A stretch of DNA of 37,903 bases from Tubiluchus corallicola (GCA_030141605.1 JAQGDQ010000220.1:1-37903), one strand, 5' to 3'; numbered from the stretch's first letter, positions 23,886 to 34,954 are shown. Notes: a model not told the origin generated them from the letters alone. Translations and numbers: made by a program.

Positions 23886-26349
23886 TTTAATTTCTCAGTC
23901 GCACTCCCAGAAATAAAGCAGAGATCTTCGACAACCTAACAGTGGAAACCTAGCTGCGCTTGAATTCGACAAGGTTTTTTTACCTATCTCACGCTTTAGT
24001 TAGTACTGACCTGACATCACTCAGTCAGTACGTCATTTATAGCAGTGGCAAAAAATTAGGTCGACATAAGTTCGAACCTTCTTGTGGTATTTAATTGACG
24101 TACACTCCATCACAAAACATTCTAAATACTACCTGCTTAAGTTATCACGAGGTAAATTTGCACATAATAATTTGCAACTCAAATTTTACAACATTCTAAT
24201 AAATTTATAATAATTAATTGTCATTTATATATGCGGTGCTTCATTATGCTAGTTCGCGGCTTTGGTAGGCCAGATCCGACCTTATTTTTGTTAAGAAGAA
24301 CTTTAGGCAAGAGGTAAAAAAATAGTTATTCGCTTGAGCTATAATTAAGTTTTAGATTTGCAACATAACAAACACAATGTTAATCACCCCCATCGAAAAG
24401 TATTCTATCACAATTATTCAAAAAGATCACGGAGTTAAAAATGTTCCACACAAGTTTCAATTTCACTTATTTTGTATGGTGGCCATTCTGATGCAACGTT
24501 TACTAGACAATAATGCAAAACTGCAAAAAAATATATTATTGATGGTCATCCATCCATTCACTAGCCCAACTTAATGTTAAATAACTTCGTTTATTAAGTA
24601 CACACTGTGACCACTGAACTACTTTTCCTAAAGCAACAAGAATTTTACAGACAAAAATTAAAACTTATTGCTTTTTAAAAAAAAGCTAGTGTTAGATGAA
24701 AGTAAATTAACTAATTTTGTAAAAAGTAACAAAACATAACAACAAATAGAATTTATCAGACTGGTTAACAATCGTAAGTAAACAATGATTTCTTTGCTTC
24801 TTGATTTTTATTGTTGTGGCACGCGTCGAGAAGTCATACAGCAGTATTAAATTATGGATCTTTGACGACTTAATTATTACTTCATTAACAGTAAGTTTTA
24901 TGCAAGTCGCTCCCAAACAAAGTCAGCAACACATTTAAAAAGCAGTCGAAACGCAGGCTTAGTGCTCACCACTTAACAACTGCCTCCGAGTAAGAGAATT
25001 ATCTTTAAATTAAATTTCTGCCTGTAGGTAGCGCAACAACCACAAAAGTACAGCAGACAACACGCCATGGCAGTCAACAAAGTTTATTCAAAGTAAAATG
25101 TTCTGCGTGTGAAGCAGAATTTAGTTTTCTAATTAGAACAGCTACCTTGTCACACGTTTATTTGAATTAAACCTATTATTAGCTTTTTAGTCTGTAAATT
25201 ATGGGTAAGTTTAAAACATTTTTGAACAGTTAACCATCACTATTATTATCTATCCATCGCGAAAAATATCGGTAAGCTTTAAAGTAGAAAAAAACTAATA
25301 CTTTCAATGATTTGTAGGTATGTTATTACTATATTTTTGCGTGGTTGGTTGCCCGATATTCCTTAATAACAGAATTATTGAATTTCCTTGTTTTTATCTA
25401 TGCTAATTAAGTAGTTTCCAAAATCTATTTTTACCCACAATCTGTGAGTAGGCCTACATGTATCAGGATCACGCTGATAGTAATCGATCAGAGCTATTTT
25501 AACAAATGACCTAAACTGGTGAGCTTTACAGTAATGATCATGCAGTCGCCTACAGTATGTCAGTGATAGCGGGTGCAACAATAATAAATGCACTGATGGA
25601 ATATCAATTTCAAAAATTTAAAGACAATTAAATTTGTGGGAAAAATTACTTTACATTTCTTCATATCTATCCATTGTTACAATTAATGTGTGGATTTTTC
25701 AAAGGGTGGGAGACGTTGGTATTAAACAACAATTATGTCATTTAAGAACTTTCTGTGTTTTAATGTTTAAAATTTAAGTTAGGTTTAATTATTTTTAATT
25801 CATCACTGTAGTTAGCAAATAAGCAAAGTTTTTTCAGTGTGTTCACCCACAGTTTAATATTAGCTGCATTCAGCAACCTGTTGAAAGTGGCCTAAAATTA
25901 CTGACTGTATGGTAGCGCCACTTCTCTGCAGGGGCTTCTCTTTGAAGTGAATGAAGCCCAGCCACTTAGCATTGAGTTGCATTCTCTTGGCAAAAGTAGC
26001 TCCTGTTATAATTGTTGCTCTTGCAAGTTTTGAACTGTGTTTCTAACTGTTTTATTGTTTCAAGATAAATGATAATATGCAAATTTGTGTTTCTGAATCT
26101 AAGCTACTGTTTGTTTTCAGGAAAAATTGTGCAGCACATTAATGGATATGTCTGTTCATTAGAATAATTGTGCGTGTGTGTACACGTGTTAAAACTAGTA
26201 AGATATACTTATTCTACTAATACTGAATATGCAATAGGAATATGTAACAACCAAATGTGCTTAGGATGGTATGTGTACGTGCCATTATTTGACGATGGTG
26301 GAGCGTTGATTGGTGCATTTATTAGTCATTGAATTTGTGTAAAATTGTT
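23886..26349. other. Intergenic AT-rich region
   Basis: No gene, recognised repeat or RNA. The right end is expected to hold the promoter and 5' UTR of the exon at 26350. A CpG island or TATA box could not be identified by eye. Confidence 0.4.
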
Positions 26350-26700
26350 ATGGATACAGCCAGTATTGAGGACGGCGAGAACTTGCCTGGAAATGGGGAG
26401 GAGAAGCCTCGTTCCAGCATCGGAAGTATCGAGGAACCACCACGGTCGGATTCTTCCTCACCGGATGTGGATTCAGTTGTGGAACATACCGCGTGTTTGG
26501 CGAGTTCTGATAGATCTGATTCCCTGCCCACCTCTTCTAAGAGGAGTGCCTCCGGGCAAAAATATGACGATATGAAATTCTGGACAGGAAGGGGATCGAA
26601 ATCGGAGGAACCGCAGGAGGAGTGGACAAATGCAGAACCCATTCCCCGAAGTTTATACGGCCAACCTTTACAAGAAATTGATCCTCGTATTTTCGAAAAG
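26350..26700 (+). CDS. First coding exon of a putative voltage-gated cation (sodium) channel gene, partial
   Basis: 117 codons from ATG 26350 to donor GAAAAG|GTAAGC, phase 0. The N-terminal ~75 residues are acidic, Ser-rich and disordered (SSSPDVDS, SDRSDSLPTSSKRS). The end reads EEWTNAEPIPRSLYGQPLQE then IDPRIFEK. This resembles the PIP-x-x-L-x-G ... PLEDIDPxY segment that precedes the first transmembrane domain of Nav channel alpha subunits, but a ~10-residue stretch between the two blocks is missing. Following exons were not found, so the family call is inference. Codon use and GC are higher than in the surroundings, which supports coding. The opposite-strand frame is a shadow. Confidence 0.5.
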
Positions 26701-27022
26701 GTAAGCTTCTCGTTGCTGATATCATTATTGGAATATTTTTTCGATATGGTCATAACTCTTAACCATGCATTCTATTCATGTACATAGTTGCTTAGTTTAA
26801 AGCATTTGATTTAAAAAAAATTATGAAAAACCATATTTTAAATCGGATGACATACACTGCAAAATCATCTTTTTTGTTTAAATTAATTCATTATGAAGAG
26901 AAACTTGATAAAAAATAATCCTTGGTACAGAAAGCAAACTGCCCCACAAAATATGTGATTGTTTTTTACCAAGCCACTGCTGCAAGGCTTCTATTCAAAA
27001 GTCAAAAACTATAACAGCATAA
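26701..27022. other. Start of the intron after the putative channel exon
   Basis: Begins gtaagcttct. No second exon in phase 0 with channel similarity was recognised anywhere up to the window end. Confidence 0.45.
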
Positions 27023-27204
27023 ATGTGTGCTAGGTTGCATAGTTTCTGATCTATGTGTGCTGGTTTGCATAGTTTCTGGTCTATGTGTGCTAGTTTGCAT
27101 AGTTTCTGAACTATGTGTGCTAGGTTGCATAGTTTGTGGTCTATGTGTGCTAGGTTGCATAGTTTCTGATGTATGTGTGCTAGTTTGTATAGTTTGTGGT
27201 CCTA
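27023..27204. repeat. 30-bp tandem repeat, 6 copies
   Basis: gtgtgctagg/tttgcatagtt(tctgatctat) starts at 27025, 27055, 27085, 27115, 27145 and 27175. Its length is a multiple of three, so it makes a spurious Cys/Val/Leu-rich open frame. Confidence 0.94.
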
Positions 27205-28320
27205 TCTTTTACATTTTTTAATCCTAGTTTGTGTCAAATGCTGTGATAACAAATTAAATATCAAGCATTGGTTTTCCTTTAGTCTGTCCAAGCGGTACTG
27301 CGCTATTTTGCACACAGAAAAATTATTTGTTTGAATTATTTTTAGAAATAGCCCCCCCTCCCCCGCCAAAAGCACTCAGGGGGTTAGGAACGGATGCTCA
27401 GCTGTGTATCTGTTTTGTAACTGACGTACTTATACTTCCATGTGCTTTCAGTACATTTTTGTTAATCAGATACGGAGATTTTACTGATTTGGAGATTAAT
27501 AATCATAAACCTACTTCGTTAGTAAAACTTTCTAATAATGTACACTGTGTAAAATACTCAGCAAGGTAAATGTTTAGCATGTACAGTATGGGAGATGAAA
27601 TTACCTATAAGTAGGTTTCCTTGTGATTGTTATATCACCCTTATTTGACCAAATTTGGCGTTGCTTAACTTCAGTCACTAAGCACAAGTCACCCCATTCT
27701 GTTGTTGTTATTGTTGTTGTTTCCCCGGGTTGGACGTCCATTGCAGTGCACAATTAGACATGGGGTGAAGGGTCAAGACTGTCATGGGCGACCCATCATG
27801 ATTTGAGGAGAAAGATTGAGCGTGGGGTGAAATAATACGACTGACCTATGTACAGTAGTAGTGTGCCTGCAGGCTTTCTTGCTGACTATGATGTAATTCA
27901 TAACTCCTAAGAGAAAGTCATAGCCATTTTAAATTTACAAAATGTCTGCTGAGTATCATTATCCACGCATCGCATAGTGAGTCTTGAAGGCGCTTTTTCT
28001 TCGTATTTCTGAAAATATTTTAACTATGAAAGGAGCCTTAGAAGTTTATGAAAAATGTGCCTAATGGAAGCCAGGCAAAGAAAAATTTTGTAACCCGCTA
28101 TATATGAATTTCTGGTTGTGGTCATTGTCCACTGGTTGGTTCACTCACTGGGGGATTAGAATTATTAATTTATATCTATACATTTTTGCTTTCAAGGTCA
28201 TGTCACTCTCTCTTCTGTAGTTCTATCAGTAGTAATAGGTTATTTAATTATCATAGTGGCAATCGAGGCGGGTTTTCGTATGCTAACTATAGCTGTCTTT
28301 TGTTTTGTGTGAGCGACGAC
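27205..28320. other. Unannotated sequence
   Basis: A ttg/ttgtt-rich stretch (27695-27722) and a short palindrome (catgggcgacccatcatg, about 27783) are present. No gene is supported. Confidence 0.35.
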
Positions 28321-28325
28321 TGAGA

Positions 28326-29778
28326 CGCGTTTCCACTGCCTGCACAGACACCGACAGATATGCACAGACGGGCACAGGCACGCACAGACGGGCACAGACA
28401 CGCACAGACACCGACAGATATGCACAGGCGGGCACAGACACGGACAGACACGCACAGACGGGCGCAGGTACGCACAGACACGCACAGACTGGCACAGGCA
28501 TGCACAAACACGGACAGACAGCGCATAAACACGGACAGACACGCATAGACACGGACACAGACGCTTAGACACGGACAGACGCGCACAGACACGCATAAAC
28601 ACGGACAGACGCGCACAGACACGGACAGACACGCACAGACCCGGAAACACGCATAGATACGGACAGACGCGCACAGACACGGAAACACGCATAGACACGG
28701 AAACACACAGACAGGCATAGACACGGACACACACGCTTAGACGCGCACAGACACGGACACACACGCTTAGACGCGCACAGACACGGACACACACGCTTAG
28801 ACGCGCACAGACACGGACACACACGGACCTTTTTCTGTATGCTCCGTTTTTTGTGCGGACCGACAAGTTCTTTTTGTAATGAAGGAGATCACATCACACA
28901 CGCTATGCAAATTAGACCAGACTTGCATGACAAAGGGAATCTGAATATGTAGTCACATAGACTTTACAAGACAACTATGTGTCCAAGTAGCTTTTGAAGT
29001 TAATACTGATGGTAGAATATATACAGGTATCTGGTTTTTGTTGTTAACTTAACGTTTCTGGAAATTTATGCCTGATTTTTTTATTCTATTGCGCTTGCAT
29101 TTTTTTAAATTTGTAGTATATACTTTTACGCACGCTATTGCCACAGTATTTCAACTTTTTCCGGAAAATTCCCGAAAATGCTGTACAGCGGAGAAAATTA
29201 CCAGCTCCAATACATTGTTAGCTTGATAATAGAAGCCACCGTTTATTTGAAGTGAATACAGCAGCTATAGTCTTTTTAAATTCCACTAGAAAGCGCTGTA
29301 AATATTTCAATATATGGGCGTGTAATATCAAAAGATACTGTGGTAGGCTAGCAATAAGGAGAAAGAGTACAGTAGATATTTTAAATCTTCACATAAGATT
29401 TCATTGAAACTGCCATTGTTTGCTTTCCCACCAAGTGAAAAATAGTCAAGTTAAAGTCGACCAATACTTTGGTGCCAGCAGGAGAAACAAAGTAGAGAAA
29501 TGAGAGAGAATAAAATATTCAAGTATTGGGTATGCCCAAAAACTACGTTGTCGCCTCCTGTATCGCCTACTTCAGGTTACTTCCTGTTTTCTTTACACCA
29601 CAGCAAAATAAAATTTTTTTTCTTCCAGGAAGTCTTATGTCTAAAATTTCGTGCAAAAATTTTGGCGTACTTATGACGTGTTGTACCGAATGAGTGCGGT
29701 CCCAATGGGAACAACTTTCACAGACATAAAACGTGCGGGCAGAAATTGCCGCGTCTGTGCGGTCGCAGTGGAAACGCG
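28326..29778. mobile_element. Possible DNA transposon remnant bounded by GC-rich inverted termini
   Basis: CGCGTTTCCACTGC at 28326-28339 is the exact complement of GCAGTGGAAACGCG at 29765-29778. Just inside both ends lie related sequences (CTGCACAGACACCG; CCGCACAGACGCGG). These are the only long GC-rich words in an otherwise AT-rich interval, which suggests terminal inverted repeats of a ~1.45-kb element. No transposase recognised. Target duplication not clear. Confidence 0.5.
28340..28832. repeat. GC-rich variable minisatellite (CACAGACRCGGACAGACRCG type)
   Basis: About 490 bp of short imperfect units built from cacagac, acggacagac, gggcacag and acacgcttagacgcg. It is GC- and CpG-rich in an AT-rich region. 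It opens long false reading frames on both strands (Cys/Val/Ser-rich on minus, Thr/Asp/His-rich on plus), which I do not annotate as genes. Confidence 0.93.
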
Positions 29779-30063
29779 CCCTTAGAAACCCCGACCGCCT
29801 CGCGTTCACAACGCGGATGTATTAAATATTAACTGTTCGATTTAAACGCGTTAGCTGCTAGGTCTGCTACTGTTCAAATATTAGCAGACGCTTTGCACCT
29901 GCAGCTGTAGCCATTGTTAAAGTGTCAAATGAAATGTCTTCATCGATAAGCTAATTGAATTTCTTACTCGCACTAACCTAGCTTATTAGTTACACTGAAT
30001 ATTAATGGCTATACATACATATATATGATTCGTTGGTATGTTAACAAGTGGATAAAGTAATAA
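28833..30063. other. Unannotated sequence including the interior of the putative transposon
   Basis: No supported exon. The minus-strand frame at 29567-29809 crosses the right inverted terminus and shows no family motif. Confidence 0.35.
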
Positions 30064-30990
30064 GCTAGGTACTTTTCTACACCTAGACATTGATTGTATG
30101 ACTGTATAAAGCTAGGTACTTTTCTACACCTAGACATTGATTGTATGACTGTATAAAGCTAGGTACTTTTCTACACCTAGACATTGATTGTATGACTGTA
30201 TAAAGCTAGGTACTTTTCTACACCTAGACATTGATTGTATGACTGTATAAAGCTAGGTACTTTTCTACACCTAGACATTGATTGTATGACTGTATAAAGC
30301 TAGGTACTTTTCTACACCTAGACATTGATTGTGCAACTGTATAAAGCTAGGCACTTTTCTACACCTAGACATTGATTGTGCAACTGTATAAAGCTAGGTA
30401 CTTTTCTACACCTAGACATTGATTGTGCAACTGTATAAAGCTAGGCACTTTTCTACAGCTAGACATTGATTGTGCAACTGTATAAAGCTAGGCACTTTTC
30501 TACAGCTAGACATTGATTGTGCAACTGTATAAAGCTAGGTACTTTTCTACACCTAGACATTGATTGTGCAACTGTATAAAGCTAGGTACTTTTCTACTAC
30601 ACCTAGACATTGATTGTACAAGTGTATAAAGCTAGGTACTTTTCTACTACACCTAGACATTGATTGTACAAGTGTATAAAGCTAGGTACTTTTCTACACC
30701 TAGACATTGATTGTGCAACTGTATAAAGCTAGGTACTTTTCTACAGCTAGACATTGATTGTGCAACTGTATAAAGCTAGGTACTTTTCTACACCTAGACA
30801 TTGATTGTGCAACTGTATAAAGCTAGGTACTTTTCTACTACACCTAGACATTGATTGTACAAGTGTATAAAGCTAGGTACTTTTCTACACCTAGACATTG
30901 ATTGTGCAACTGTATAAAGCTAGGTACTTTTCTACACCTAGACATTGATTGTGCAACTGTACAAAGCTAGGCACTTTTCTACACCTAGAC
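30064..30990. repeat. 47-bp minisatellite, ~20 copies
   Basis: The unit gctaggtacttttctacacc(tagacattgattgtatgactgtataaa) starts at 30064 and repeats every 47 bp (50 bp in three copies) to about 30990. Each unit contains CTAGGTA...CACCTAG, a short inverted repeat. Variants cluster: tatgactg in the first five units, gcaactg in most others, acaagtg in the 50-bp type. Confidence 0.96.
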
Positions 30991-30996
30991 AAATTA

Positions 30997-31037
30997 TCGG
31001 CTCAGACCAAGAGTAAAACTTATAAGATCTGAGCCGA
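30997..31037. repeat. Perfect 10-bp inverted repeat
   Basis: TCGGCTCAGA (30997-31006) and TCTGAGCCGA (31028-31037) with a 21-nt loop, immediately after the 47-bp array. This could be a small hairpin or a scar of an element end. Confidence 0.75.
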
Positions 31038-31044
31038 ATAGGCG

Positions 31045-31480
31045 ATATGGAATAAAGGGGTGCAGTAGGTGCGGTGCGGTGGGTGCGAATAAAGGGGTGC
31101 AGTAGGTGCAGGGGGTGCAGAATAAAAGAAGAAAATCATGAAAGTTTATGAATGTGTTTCTAAGCTTGTAAACGAATAGCTTCGAAAATTCAAATATTAC
31201 TTAAATTGCTGGCTTGACCTTACGAATCCTTTTCGACATCAAAAACCCGAGCTTGTCTCCTGTATCCATTTGTTAAGTCGGCTCCGATCTGTCAAAATAC
31301 GTAATCTTCAGCAAACATGGCATTTTGCACTTTGTCAAGTTTTACGCGTGAAATGACACAAGTAATAATGACTTTTTTCTGTATCAGTTGAAATTAGACC
31401 ATCAAACACTAGAGTTTCTTTACATCAGTTTGTTAATATGGAATTCAAAGCTTCAGTCTTGTTGCTGCTGTCATGCAGAT
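31045..31480. other. Unannotated sequence with a short ggtgcag-rich stretch
   Basis: ggggtgcagtaggtgcggtg is imperfectly repeated at 31056-31120. Nothing else recognised. Confidence 0.4.
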
Positions 31481-32110
31481 TTTGCACATTAGTACTTTGT
31501 AGTTGCTAGTTCGTGCAGCATACGTGTTTTGCACATTAGTACTTTGTAGTTGCTAGTTCGTGCAGCATACGTGTTTTGCACATTAGTACTTTGTAGTTGC
31601 TAGTTCGTGCAGCACGTGTTTTGCACATTAGTACTTTGTAGTTGCTAGTTCGTGCAGCACGTGTTTTGCACATTAGTACTTTGTAGTTGCTAGTTCATGC
31701 AGCACGTGTTTTGCACATTAGTACTTTGTAGTTGCTAGTTCGTGCAGCACGTGTTTTGCACATTAGTACTTTGTAGTTGCTAGTTCATGCAGCACGTGTT
31801 TTGCACATTAGTACTTTGTAGTTGCTAGTTCGTGCAGCACGTGTTTTGCACATTAGTACTTCGTAGTTGCTAGTTCATGCAGCACGTGTTTTGCACATTA
31901 GTACTTTGTAGTTGCTAGTTCATGCAGCATACGTGTTTTGCACATTAGTACTTTGTAGTTGCTAGTTCATGCAGCACGTGTTTTGCACATTAGTACTTCG
32001 TAGCTGCTAGTTCATGCAGCACGTGTTTTGCACATTAGTACTTCGTAGCTGCTAGTTCATGCAGCACGTGTTTTGCACATTAGTACTTCGTAGTTGCTAG
32101 TTCATGCAGT
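31481..32110. repeat. 45/47-bp minisatellite, ~14 copies, with E-box palindromes
   Basis: The unit tttgcacattagtactttgt(agttgctagttcgtgcagcacgtgt) starts at 31481, 31528, 31575, 31620 and onward. The 45-bp form contains CACGTG. The 47-bp form has catacgtg instead. About ten units carry the palindrome. Confidence 0.96.
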
Positions 32111-32860
32111 AAACGTGTTGGCAATTAGATGATTTTCTTCATTGGTCAAGAAGTGTTTGAGTGGCCATGCCAAAATTTGAAATGGCTAAACTTTAAATTT
32201 GGTAGTAGTTATAATAACGGGACAGGTGTCACCCGTTAGAAATGTAAGACTTCTTAATTTTGTGTGGGGCAGTTTTGACTGACCCATGTCCACGTATCTG
32301 GGCGGCACGTGCTCGGATTTATAACGTCCAAATATTTGTATGAGAATATTTTCTTGAACTGTGTAAAGGATGTCGGATGTTCTTAATTTAATACCAACTG
32401 CTGGATTTATAGAGCAGACAATGTTTACTGGTGCTGCCACCTGTCAGGCTTACTAAATTCTATGCCCTGTCATAAATCTTTTGTCGCCTGTTGGACTCTT
32501 GTGGCGAAAGTTTTCGTCCATTAACTAAATAAATTCTCTTCAGGAGGGTCATTTCGACAACCTACCAGTCAAAATGGCACTGGAATATTTTTAATGTTGA
32601 AAATCATGTTAGTTTGTGATGTCATCAATAATTGGGCTCGCCCACCGTTAAGAAGTTCTTAATTGATTATTTAATTATCAGAAATGCTTTTGCAGCATTA
32701 TTGGTGCTAAAATGTATAATTTTTAGTGTAAAAATCATCCTGTCTTCCTTTAACCTTTAAATAAGAAACTTTGAAATTACTGAAATGCTTTCACAAACAC
32801 TAAAGACATGGTGTTTCCAATAAGCAGCAAGAGGCATTGGTTTAACAGAAACAACAAGAA
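32111..32860. other. Unannotated sequence
   Basis: The open frame on the minus strand at 32186-32440 has no recognisable domain and no supporting splice context. Confidence 0.35.
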
Positions 32861-33163
32861 CTTTAATGTACGAAACTAAATACAGGGTGGCTCAGAAAAA
32901 CATTCCCTTAAATTAACTTGTAACCCTTCATCCAGGTAATGGCGTTTGTAAAAGAGACCCACCTCAATGTGTAAACCCGGTTATTGTGTAGCTCTGGAAA
33001 CCTATAACAAGTACTTTAATGTACGAAACTAAATACAGGGTGGCTCAGAAAAACATTCCCTTAAATTAACTTGTAACCCTTCATCCAGGTAATGGCGTTT
33101 GTAAAAGAGACCCACCTCAATGTGTAAACCCGGTTATTGTGTAGCTCTGAAAACCTATAACAA
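32861..33163. repeat. 153-bp tandem duplication with mariner-like terminus
   Basis: Copies start at 32861 and 33014 (ctttaatgtacgaaactaaa...) and are almost identical. Each contains tacagggtggctcagaaaaa, which resembles the first bases of mariner-type inverted repeats. No second terminus was found. It lies about 50 bp from the exon at 33211. Confidence 0.9.
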
Positions 33164-33210
33164 AACGAAAAAACCCAAATGCAGAAAGTGGATGAAAAAT
33201 GTCTGCTTAC

Positions 33211-33278
33211 CTTTCTGTAACAACAGTAGTCGTGTTAGCAGCAGCTATTGGTTGATTTGTCATCACAACTGTACTGTC
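33211..33278 (-). CDS. Exon 2 of the Pro/Tyr-rich protein gene
   Basis: 68 nt between acceptor TATCTGTGTAG and donor GAAAG|GTAAGC. In phase 0 it continues the frame of the preceding exon: DSTVVMTNQPIAAANTTTVV then TE. The Val/Thr-rich linker resembles what precedes the Cys-rich membrane domain in LITAF-, CYSTM- or PLAC8-type proteins. The domain itself is not seen. Confidence 0.7.
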
Positions 33279-33640
33279 CTACACAGATAAAAAACAAAAT
33301 TTGTAAAATTGAATTCAAATCATAATTACGCGCGTTTCTGTAACTCATGCAACTTACGCCTTTTAAATCAAACATCTTATTTTTGCAATAAACATCTTAA
33401 AGCGTGAATGTACACTTCTCAGTCAAAGTAGAAAGCCAGAATCAGAATCACAAACAAAATCGTTCAGGCAAGTATTAAACTGCCACTCACCCATCCATTC
33501 ACTGACAACCCACTGTGTTGCTCATCTGCGGTCAAGGACCACACGGCATGAGAGTTTGGATAGATATTAATTCTGATTGCAGTAATGCTAGCAGCAACAT
33601 TTAAACCTCACACAAGTTCAATAACTTGATCAGAACCTAC

Positions 33641-33920
33641 CCCAGGCATAGCTTGTGCAGCATACATGGCTGTTCCCTGTACTGGATACACTCCCGCATG
33701 CGGTTCAACTCCAGCTGCAGGAACATATGTAGCTGCAGGGGGTGGGTAACCTTGTTGTGGGGGAGGTGGATACATCGGTTGTCCAACCGGTGGGTAACCT
33801 GCGTGACCGGTCGGCGGATAGCCCGGTTGCATGCTCGCAGAGGCAGGATAGCCAGTAACCTGGTCATAACTTGGGGGTGCATCAAACGGAGGGGCATTTG
33901 CTTTCTCCGCCATGACTAGA
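33641..33920 (-). CDS. First coding exon of a Pro/Tyr-rich PPxY protein (LITAF/PLAC8/CYSTM-like N-terminus), partial
   Basis: ATG at 33913, 91 codons to the donor CCTGGG|GTAGGT, phase 0. Seven nt of leader follow an acceptor TTACTTTTAG ending at 33921. The protein starts MAEKANAPPFDAPPSYDQV. The PPSY motif is a PPxY ligand for NEDD4-type WW domains. It continues as GYPP/YPPP repeats (GYPPTG, GYPPVGQPMYPPPP, GYPPPA). Such N-termini are common in small endosomal or plasma-membrane proteins (LITAF, CYSTM1, some PLAC8/CD225), but the diagnostic Cys-rich membrane domain must lie in later exons that I could not find, so the family is undecided. GC is clearly higher than the surroundings. Confidence 0.75.
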
Positions 33921-34133
33921 CTAAAAGTAAAACAATCATGATACAGTAAATTTTGTATTCAAAACACACCGCTAATATATTGACATTACACAAGCCAATG
34001 TCTGTTCATGATAACAGTAAAACTACCACGAAAGAACATTGGAAACATTAAAGCAAAACATGGACAAGGTGAAATCGTCTGTCTAAACAGTGTCCAGTAA
34101 TAAAGTCACAGGAAAAAAGTCACATTTTGACTA

Positions 34134-34156
34134 GGGTTAGGATCAGGGTTAGGGTT
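34134..34156. repeat. Short interstitial TTAGGG-like repeat
   Basis: agggttaggatcagggttagggtt, about three degenerate telomere-type units. Confidence 0.7.
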
Positions 34157-34490
34157 ATTTTTTCCTGTTGTTTTTTCTTTGTGATTTTTTTCTTCTTTTG
34201 ACTTTTCCCAGAGCTCTTACCTGGGAATTACCCGTGGATTCATCTCAGCAATTATAATTATTCTTAACTAAAGACGACTATGGTAATATTATTACTAGCC
34301 GTGGTAGTTTTAGCAATAATAATTATAATTCACAATTAATTAATCAGTGTGAAATACAAAATATAAAATACACACGTATGTACAGCTTCGACACACACAT
34401 CTTAACATACAGATTTTAAAATAATAAAATTCATTCTATGTATGCCTACTTTCATTCTAAAAATTAAGGTTGCCATGAAAATTTGAGCTT

Positions 34491-34954
34491 TACAGTGTTC
34501 CCTCACTTATCGTGGGTTTTCCGTTCCAGGCCCACCCGGGATAAGTGAATTTCCGCGAAGTAGGGACGCTATACTTATTTTAGTAGTTATACATTATTTT
34601 AAGTCTTTATAAACCCTCCCCACACTCTTATACATAACCCTTTCGCGCATCTGAAGCGGGCGCAAGTACTACATTTCGTTTTTGGTGTGTATCCATCCGC
34701 CGAATAAATACACTATTTACTGTAAATGGTAATTTTTTATCATTTAAAATATTCTTTTAATGTTAGAATTAATATTTTTAATATATTTTTATACATTTTG
34801 TGATTTTTTTATGCAAAATCCATCAAATCTATACATTACTGTACAATACGTACTACGCATGTGCAAAAATACTTTAGACGGAGTACCGCAAAAACCCGCG
34901 AAACGGCAAAAATACCGCGATAAACGAACCGCGAAATAACGAGGGAACATTGCA
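34491..34954. mobile_element. pogo/Tigger-like MITE, second family member
   Basis: The element at 34493-34952 starts CAGTGTTCCCTCACTTATCG and ends AACGAGGGAACATTG, near-inverted termini, with TA on the left and CA (probably mutated TA) on the right. The subterminal cgcgaaa/ccgcgataaacgaa words are also inverted between the ends. No transposase. It lies between the Pro-rich exon and a possible upstream exon in the palindrome. Confidence 0.82.

Noticed and set aside
27452-27565. Candidate exon (acceptor tgctttcag, donor AAG|GTAAAT) after the putative channel exon
   Set aside because: The phase does not fit: phase 0 from the first exon hits TGA after 11 codons, and the open frame has no transmembrane similarity.
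28240-28866. 208-codon and other long open frames over the GC-rich minisatellite on both strands
   Set aside because: Open in several frames at once because the repeat lacks stop-like words. Periodic Cys/Val/Arg composition with no domain.
29567-29809. Minus-strand 80-codon frame
   Set aside because: Spans the putative transposon terminus and shows no recognised domain or splice signal.
30064-32110. CRISPR array
   Set aside because: The repeats are contiguous without unique spacers, in a eukaryotic context. They are minisatellites.
32186-32440. Minus-strand 84-codon frame as a further exon of the Pro-rich gene
   Set aside because: No Cys-rich or membrane segment and no matching phase-2 acceptor/donor pair.
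32542-32595. Phase-0 candidate terminal exon (EGHFDNLPVKMALEYF then stop) after acceptor ctcttcag
   Set aside because: The phase fits the exon at 26350-26700, but it is only 16 residues, without family support, and would contradict the channel interpretation. Worth remembering if transcripts become available.
34134-34156. Chromosome end or telomere
   Set aside because: Only about three degenerate TTAGGG-like units, internal to the window.
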